A stretch of DNA of 9,790 nucleotides from Pseudofrankia asymbiotica (GTDB lineage: Bacteria > Actinomycetota > Actinomycetes > Frankiales > Frankiaceae): contig NZ_MOMC01000062.1 of the NCBI RefSeq assembly GCF_001983105.1, positions 3,218 to 13,007 of the forward strand, in the 5' to 3' direction. Below, in pieces: positions 6,265-9,790 of the stretch (the stretch's first letter is position 1; each line of letters opens with the position of its first letter). The notes beneath the pieces were generated by a model. It ran no database searches and was not told the origin of the DNA. It was given only the letters and a program-made list of their open reading frames with translations. The position numbers and the translations under genes were made by a program.

Positions 6265-6591
6265 ATGCGGACCGTCGACCGGCACACCGGCGTCGCGATC
6301 GACCTGCCCGACCAGCTTCCCGCCGGCTGGACCGTCGTCGACCACGGCGAGGGGTTCGAGGTCCTGCGCAAGACCAGCCCGACCACCACCGTGGAGATCA
6401 ACTTCACGGTGGGGTCCAGCGGTGAGGAGAACGACGACGAGGACGACGGCCCAGCCGACATCGGCGTCTGGTTCTACCTGATCACCGACGGCGGCCGGAA
6501 CCTCCCCGATAGCCGGTCCGAAGGCTGGGACACGGACCTGCCCGGCCTGCTCACCTACGCCGATCAGGCGATCTTCGGGGAGGTTCGGTGA
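6265..6591 (+). CDS. Small acidic protein directly downstream of the ArdC-like gene
   Basis: This encodes 108 residues. ATG 6265 starts one base after the ArdC stop, and GAGGA at 6252-6256 inside ardC serves as the binding site, so translation is likely coupled. By hand count it has about 22 Asp/Glu against 7 Arg/Lys. Residues 53-64 (GEENDDEDDGPA) form a very acidic loop between beta-like segments (TTTVEINFTVG and IGVWFYLITDGG). No family is recognised. Its position suggests it works with ArdC or the SSB-like protein. Acidic antirestriction proteins such as ArdA mimic DNA, but this one shows no recognisable ArdA sequence. Its stop overlaps the next start (GTGA). Confidence 0.8.
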   Translation: MRTVDRHTGVAIDLPDQLPAGWTVVDHGEGFEVLRKTSPTTTVEINFTVGSSGEENDDEDDGPADIGVWFYLITDGGRNLPDSRSEGWDTDLPGLLTYADQAIFGEVR

Positions 6592-6893
6592 GTACCGCGG
6601 CGCTGCGCGGCCGGCTGGCCGACGACCCGGTCACCGTCACCGACCAGCACGGCGGCACCGCCGTCCGCTTCACCGTCGTCCACGTCCCACGGGTCTACGA
6701 CCGGTCCGAGGACCGGTGGATCAACGGTGAGGCCGTCGTCGTGCCGGTCCTCGCCCACGGGCTGCTCGCCGAGCGAGCCGCCCGGACGCTGCACGCCGCC
6801 AGCCGGGTCATGGTCATCGGCGGGCTGCGGTCCTGCGACGGACAGACAGCGATCGTCGCCAGCGACCTCGGCGTGCCGCTGTCCGCCCGGTAG
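6588..6893 (+). CDS. Short SSB-like OB-fold single-stranded DNA-binding protein
   Basis: This encodes 101 residues from GTG 6588, overlapping the previous TGA by four bases (GTGA). The binding site GGGGAGG lies in the end of the upstream gene. The pattern follows bacterial SSB: LRGRLADDPVTVT (6-18), then GGTAVRFTVVHVPRVYDRSEDRW (22-44), GEAVVVPVLAHGLLAERAARTL (47-68) and SRVMVIGGLRS (72-82). It is shorter than chromosomal SSBs (usually ~150-200 residues) and lacks both the Gly-rich linker and the acidic DDDIPF-type tip that recruits partner proteins. It may coat the single strand during transfer or compete with host SSB. The OB-fold assignment is by pattern recognition. Confidence 0.85.
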   Translation: MSTAALRGRLADDPVTVTDQHGGTAVRFTVVHVPRVYDRSEDRWINGEAVVVPVLAHGLLAERAARTLHAASRVMVIGGLRSCDGQTAIVASDLGVPLSAR

Positions 6894-6898
6894 CCCGT

Positions 6899-6914
6899 CG
6901 GCGAGATTTCGCCG
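6899..6914 (+). terminator. Short perfect stem-loop after the ardC group
   Basis: CGGCGA (6899-6904) pairs with TCGCCG (6909-6914) around the loop GATT. It begins five bases after the TAG of the SSB-like gene. No T-tract follows. It is a plausible 3' end signal for the three-gene transcript. Confidence 0.45.
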
Positions 6915-7008
6915 CACGCGCGGTCGGACGCCCCCCGGTTCCTTCGGGTCACGCCCCGGTGCTCCGTCCGCGGAACGCGGCGTGTCCGCCTCTCCCTGTG
7001 AGGTTCCT

Positions 7009-7272
7009 GTGTCTCGCATCATCGCGCCCCGCTTCGAGTTGGAGCTGTACCCGGCCGGCGACGACAAGTGGTGGATCGTCGCCGACCTCCTCAAACCCTC
7101 CCTGCGACTGATGCTGCGCATCGAGGGTCCCTACACGGCCGAGTACGCCGACATCCGGCTACGCACCCTCGCGCCCCGCGAGGTCGCCGAAACGCTCCTG
7201 ACCTTGGCGAGCGCGGCGATGACCACCAGTCGGGCCGCCCCCATCCACCACCTCACCCGCCGCCCCACCTGA
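7009..7272 (+). CDS. Small hypothetical protein
   Basis: This encodes 87 residues from GTG 7009, after a weak GTGAGG (6998-7003) with 5-base spacing. Coding starts where good third-position GC begins (VSRIIAPRFELELYPAGDDKWWIVADLL). The frame upstream to 6727 overlaps the SSB-like gene and reads as low-complexity Cys/Arg/Pro. The protein starts with beta-like strands (FELELYPAG, KWWIVADLL, LRLMLRIEGPY) and ends in a helix (PREVAETLLTLASAAMTTS) and a short basic tail. Family not recognised. It is flanked by hairpins on both sides, so it may be its own cassette. Confidence 0.7.
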   Translation: MSRIIAPRFELELYPAGDDKWWIVADLLKPSLRLMLRIEGPYTAEYADIRLRTLAPREVAETLLTLASAAMTTSRAAPIHHLTRRPT

Positions 7273-7289
7273 CCGCACCCTCTCCCTGC

Positions 7290-7327
7290 GAGCGCCCCCG
7301 CCACACCTGCCGGTGGCGGGGGCGCTC
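7290..7327 (+). terminator. Strong 15-bp stem-loop with a short T-run: likely terminator
   Basis: GAGCGCCCCCGCCAC (7290-7304) is exactly complementary to GTGGCGGGGGCGCTC (7313-7327) around the loop ACCTGCCG. It is followed by CCGTGTTTCCC, with a short T cluster at 7331-7335. It starts 17 bases after the stop at 7272 and ends 32 bases before the next ATG. It is the best intrinsic-terminator candidate in the window. Confidence 0.8.
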
Positions 7328-7359
7328 CCGTGTTTCCCGCCCTGTGAAAGGAGATCGCG

Positions 7360-8271
7360 ATGGGCGCATCATCACGCCCCGTCCGGGCAGCCGGCCCGGC
7401 CCGGCCCCGGCCCACCACGCCGGCCGGCGCGCTCGCGCAGGCCCATCGGATCGCCGAGGCCGTCGACCAGGCATGGCACACCGCCTCCGCCAGCGACCGG
7501 ATCGAGATCCCGCTGTCGGTCGTCGCGGCCCTCGCGGTGCGCACCCCCGACAACGCCGACGAACGCGCCTGGGTCGCCACCCAGCTGACCGACACCGACG
7601 ATGACGGGCTGCTCGGGTTTCTGCGCGCGACCTGGCAGCTGTTCGCCCACGTCCGCCCCGACCTGTTCCCTCGGGTCGCGCTACTGGCCGCGCCGTGGTT
7701 CACCGACCCCGCCCCCGACCGCGACCTGCTGCGCGCCGTGCGCCGCGTCGTGGACGCGACGCTGCGGGCCGGGCTACACGAGCTGCTCGACGCGGCCCGC
7801 TACGACATCGACCTGTTCGGCCCGCTGCTGTCGGTGCTACGGACCCGCGGCGCCCGCGCGGCACGCGGCCAGTACTACACCCCACCCGACGTCGCCGACC
7901 TCCTCGCCCGGTTCGACGGCGGCATGCCGCAGGCCGGCGAGCGGGTGTTCGAGCCCACCGCCGGCACCGGCGGGCTGCTGCGCGCCGCCGCCCAAGCGAT
8001 CCGCGACGCCGGCGGCGATCCGCGCACCATCCGCTGGGTCGCGCTCGACCTCGACGAACTCGCGCTCGCCACCCTCGCCGTCAACGTGATCATCTGGGAT
8101 CTCGGGCCGCAGGTCCTGATCGGCCACGGGGACGTCCTGGCCGACGACTGGCAGGACCGCGCCCTCCGCGAACGCGCCGAAACCGTCGCCGTCGCCGGCC
8201 GCGTCCAGCAGGCCACACGTGCGCTCGCGCTCCTGCGCCGCCTCGACCGAACAGACAGCGACCTGCCCTGA
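7360..8271 (+). CDS. N6-adenine-methylase-like protein lacking the visible catalytic motif
   Basis: This encodes 303 residues from ATG 7360, with AAAGGAG at 7347-7353 and a 6-base spacing. Residues 1-150 are helical and of no clear family. From 165 on it follows type I HsdM-like methylases: ARGQYYTPPDVADLLA (motif X region, 168-183), VFEPTAGTGGLL (motif I, SAM binding, 196-207), ALDLDELALATLAVN (motif II region, 228-242) and LIGHGDVLADDW (motif III-like, 253-264). An NPPY/F/W motif IV should follow to hold the target adenine, but the protein continues as WQDRALRERAETVAVAGRVQQATRALALLRRL and ends. It can probably bind SAM but may not methylate DNA. A regulatory or decoy role is possible. The reading frame itself is intact. 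Confidence 0.82.
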   Translation: MGASSRPVRAAGPARPRPTTPAGALAQAHRIAEAVDQAWHTASASDRIEIPLSVVAALAVRTPDNADERAWVATQLTDTDDDGLLGFLRATWQLFAHVRPDLFPRVALLAAPWFTDPAPDRDLLRAVRRVVDATLRAGLHELLDAARYDIDLFGPLLSVLRTRGARAARGQYYTPPDVADLLARFDGGMPQAGERVFEPTAGTGGLLRAAAQAIRDAGGDPRTIRWVALDLDELALATLAVNVIIWDLGPQVLIGHGDVLADDWQDRALRERAETVAVAGRVQQATRALALLRRLDRTDSDLP

Positions 8272-8327
8272 CCTCACCACCCCTGGCCGGGCCGCCCATG
8301 CCCGGAAAGCGCGATTGGACCTTTCCT

Positions 8328-8756
8328 ATGTCCACGGAGCCGCTCGTGTCGGTCCGCCGTCCCCGGCCCGACACCATCCACCTGACCGTCCGCCCGGCTG
8401 CGGACGGCGCCGCGATCGGCACCGCCCTCGCCGACCTGCCCGACGGCGCCTTCTACGTCGACCACCACGGCGACCCCACCCACGTCACCCTGATCTTCCG
8501 CGTACCACCGGACCCACAGCCGGGCGTCGTGGTCCCGCCAGCTGGCTGGACCCCCGCCACGAACGGACACCGACCCGCCGTCAACGCTGCCGAGCAGGCC
8601 GTCGACACCGTCACGGCAGGGCTGCTGCTCGGCGCCTACGACCGCGACATCCTCCACCCGCCCCTCGACCGCACCCGGGCGACCGTACTGACCATCGTGC
8701 GCCTCGTCCGCGTCCGCGCCGATGCCCTCAGCCGACCGGCACCGCGCACGCCCTGA
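8328..8756 (+). CDS. N-terminal part of a probable beta-clamp-related gene, ended by a frameshift
   Basis: This encodes 142 residues from ATG 8328. An in-frame ATG at 8298 is possible, but neither start has a clear binding site. The sequence STEPLVSVRRPRPDTIHLTVRP looks like a natural N-terminus, and 8298 falls in a small hairpin (CCGGG 8287-8291 with CCCGG 8301-8305). Strands such as GAFYVDHHGDPTHVTLIFRVPP are followed by a Pro-rich linker and a helical segment (EQAVDTVTAGLLLGAYDRDIL, then RATVLTIVRLVRVRADALS). The last helix resembles the opening helix of sliding-clamp domain III, whose remainder continues in another frame downstream. High third-position GC stays in this frame until about 8730 and is then found in the frame one base earlier. 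The N-terminal half is not recognised. Confidence 0.6.
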   Translation: MSTEPLVSVRRPRPDTIHLTVRPAADGAAIGTALADLPDGAFYVDHHGDPTHVTLIFRVPPDPQPGVVVPPAGWTPATNGHRPAVNAAEQAVDTVTAGLLLGAYDRDILHPPLDRTRATVLTIVRLVRVRADALSRPAPRTP

Positions 8757-9085
8757 CCCATCAGGCGGCCCGGCACGGCCAGGCGCTGGCCACGGTCACG
8801 GTGCACCCCGGTGCGATCGTCGTCGCTCCCTGGTTCACCGACCGCCCGGAGCAGGTCGCCGCACCCGAGGTGCCCGCCGAGGTAGCCGGCCTCGACGTGC
8901 CGAGGCCCTGGGTGTTCAAGCCGGGCTACCTGCTCGATGCGATCGACAGCTTCACCAGTCCGACGATCGCCTTGCACCTGCATGCGGACGTCGCCAAGCC
9001 GGTGCTGCTCACGGCGACGCCCGACGAACTGGCCGATCCGGCGGCGTTCCGCCATCTGGTCATGCCGATCAACACCGACGCCTGA
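8729..9085 (+). pseudogene. C-terminal DnaN-like sliding-clamp domain fragment, out of frame with its N-terminus
   Basis: This frame is coding-like from about 8729 to the TGA at 9083-9085 (118 residues) but has no ATG, GTG or TTG with a binding site at its start. The first GTG is at 8801, and a CTG overlaps the upstream stop at 8753. It reads ALTHQAARHGQALATVTVHPGAIVV, then VFKPGYLLDAIDSF (from 8912), KPVLL and HLVMPIN (9053-9073). These match the end of bacterial beta clamps in order: the (F/Y)NPxYLxD segment, the KP(A/V)LL strand and the C-terminal LMPI/V strand. Joined to the upstream frame it would make a roughly 250-residue clamp-like protein, shorter than the usual ~370. A lost base near 8730-8737, a sequencing error or programmed frameshifting could explain the break. 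Confidence 0.68.
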
Positions 9086-9170
9086 TCCCACGCTCCCACC
9101 CCAGCCGCTGAGGGCTCACGGGTCGGCCATCCGCGCCATCCGCCGCCTGCGCGCCCGTACGCCATGCCTG

Positions 9171-9191
9171 CCCCTACCGGCTGTGTAGGGG
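9171..9191 (+). terminator. Stem-loop between the clamp-like gene and the DUF932 gene
   Basis: CCCCTAC (9171-9177) is exactly complementary to GTAGGGG (9185-9191) around the loop CGGCTGT. It lies 86 bases after the stop at 9085. No T-tract follows directly. It probably marks the end of the upstream transcript. Confidence 0.5.
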
Positions 9192-9196
9192 AGCCG

Positions 9197-9211
9197 TGAC
9201 CTGTGAGGTCA
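9197..9211. promoter_or_regulatory. Perfect inverted repeat TGACCT-N3-AGGTCA, possible operator
   Basis: TGACCTGTGAGGTCA has two 6-base arms with a 3-base centre, 48 bases before ATG 9259. The length and symmetry suit a dimeric repressor site, or it may only form a small RNA hairpin. No regulator gene is visible in the window. Confidence 0.4.
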
Positions 9212-9245
9212 GCGGTTTCTGCGCCACGTCCTGTATGGATCGAAA

Positions 9246-9258
9246 GGAAGGAACTTCC
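9246..9258 (+). promoter_or_regulatory. Small hairpin over the DUF932 ribosome binding site
   Basis: GGAAG (9246-9250) can pair with CTTCC (9254-9258) around GAA. The stem covers most of the AAGGAAGGA Shine-Dalgarno (9244-9252) and ends exactly at the ATG. Five base pairs with a 3-base loop is weak, so any effect on translation would be modest. Confidence 0.3.
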
Positions 9259-9790
9259 ATGTCCACTGTCGTCGATGTCAACGAGCAGTTGTTCGACCAG
9301 CGCCGCGCGGTGATCGAGCGCGGCGGAGCGGCCCGCCGCGACGACGGGTCGTGGGTGTTCGCCGACAAGAGCGAGGTCCTCGGACAGGAGGGCCTGGACA
9401 CGACCTCCGGGCAGGCCGCGCTCTACACCACCACCCCAGCCTGGCACGGCCTAGGCACCGTCGTCCCCGGCGGCACCTGCGACGTCGACGAGGTGCTGCG
9501 CCTCGCCCACATCGACTGGGAGGTCTCCCTGCGCCCGGTCCACTACCTGTGGCGGGACGGGTCCCGGACCGTCGAGGACAGGTTCGTCACCGTCCGCGAG
9601 GACACCGGCGCCGCGCTCGGCGTCGTCGGGAAGGTCTACAACCCGTTGCAGAACCGGGCCTCGTTCGAGTTCCTCCAAAACCTCGTCGACAACTACCACG
9701 TCGTGTTCGAGTCGGCCGGGGCGCTACGCGGCGGCCGGCGGACCTTCGTCTCGCTGCGCCTGCCCGACAGCGTCGTCGTCGACGCCGACG
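9259..9790 (+). CDS. DUF932 phage/plasmid-type protein (3' truncated by the window)
   Basis: This is open from ATG 9259 to the window end (177 residues seen). AAGGAAGGA at 9244-9252 sits six bases before the start. Visible family features are TTTPAWHGLGTVVPGG (58-72), the strands WEVSLRPVHYLW (87-98), FVTVREDTGAALGVVGKVYNPLQNRASFEFLQNLVD (109-144) and VVFESAGALRGGRRTFVSLRLP (148-169). These fit DUF932, found mostly on plasmids, phages and integrated elements; full-length members are longer, so roughly half is missing here. The biochemical role is not established. The presence of the gene supports a mobile-element setting. Confidence 0.88.
   Translation, partial: MSTVVDVNEQLFDQRRAVIERGGAARRDDGSWVFADKSEVLGQEGLDTTSGQAALYTTTPAWHGLGTVVPGGTCDVDEVLRLAHIDWEVSLRPVHYLWRDGSRTVEDRFVTVREDTGAALGVVGKVYNPLQNRASFEFLQNLVDNYHVVFESAGALRGGRRTFVSLRLPDSVVVDAD

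Noticed and set aside
5322..6461. Minus-strand open frame opposite the ArdC-like gene
   Set aside because: The + strand frame carries a full ArdC domain pattern with HELTH, so the antisense frame is a shadow.
8753..9085. Independent gene starting at CTG 8753, overlapping the upstream stop
   Set aside because: There is no binding site, CTG starts are rare, and clamp domain III similarity appears to continue from the upstream frame, so a frameshift explains the pattern better.
9231..9240. TATGGAT as a possible -10 box before the DUF932 gene
   Set aside because: It lies only four bases before the Shine-Dalgarno, so transcription would start inside it, and no -35 box is at a fitting distance.
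1..9790. CRISPR array, tRNA, rRNA or insertion-sequence ends
   Set aside because: No regularly spaced repeats, no tRNA-like cloverleaf or TTC-arm, no transposase and no terminal inverted repeats were seen.

Overview
The window looks like accessory DNA from a high-GC actinobacterium. Most codons end in G or C, GTG starts occur, and Shine-Dalgarno sites are clear purine runs. The mix of an ArdC-type antirestriction protein, a small SSB-like OB-fold protein, an N6-adenine-methylase-like protein, a sliding-clamp-like fragment and a DUF932 phage/plasmid-type protein points to a plasmid, an integrative conjugative element or a similar mobile region. A frankia- or pseudonocardia-like host is only a guess. 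Every gene I can support lies on the + strand.

Layout. 1-1921: the tail of an unrecognised gene, then four small closely packed hypothetical genes (262-633, 680-1087, 1044-1457, 1460-1921), two of them with cysteine clusters. 1973-2573: two small orphan genes with clearly lower third-position GC than their neighbours. 2801-4252: a GTG-started zinc-finger-like protein followed by a coupled pair of hypothetical genes. 4367-5191: a 274-residue unknown with an SH3/Tudor-like middle. 5373-6893: a three-gene cluster (ArdC-like protein, small acidic protein, SSB-like protein) with a 1-nt gap and then a 4-nt overlap. 7009-7272: a small unknown. 7360-8271: a methylase-like protein with motifs X and I but no visible NPPY/F catalytic motif. 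8328-9085: what looks like a single beta-clamp-related gene broken by a frameshift near 8730. 9259-end: the N-terminal part of a DUF932 protein that runs off the window.

The most striking non-coding pattern is that nearly every translational unit is followed by a stem-loop (1924-1939, 2253-2291, 2671-2687, 4302-4335, 5309-5340, 6899-6914, 7290-7327, 9171-9191). Almost none has a proper T-tract. The strongest stems are 13 to 15 bp. This suggests small gene cassettes, each with its own RNA end or processing signal. A perfect inverted repeat (9197-9211) upstream of the DUF932 gene could be an operator.

Taken together, 5373-9790 reads as an establishment module for incoming DNA: protection from restriction (ArdC), single-strand handling (SSB-like), a possibly inactive SAM-binding methylase relative, and a degraded clamp. 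That joint role is inference. Most genes in 1-5191 have no function I can name.
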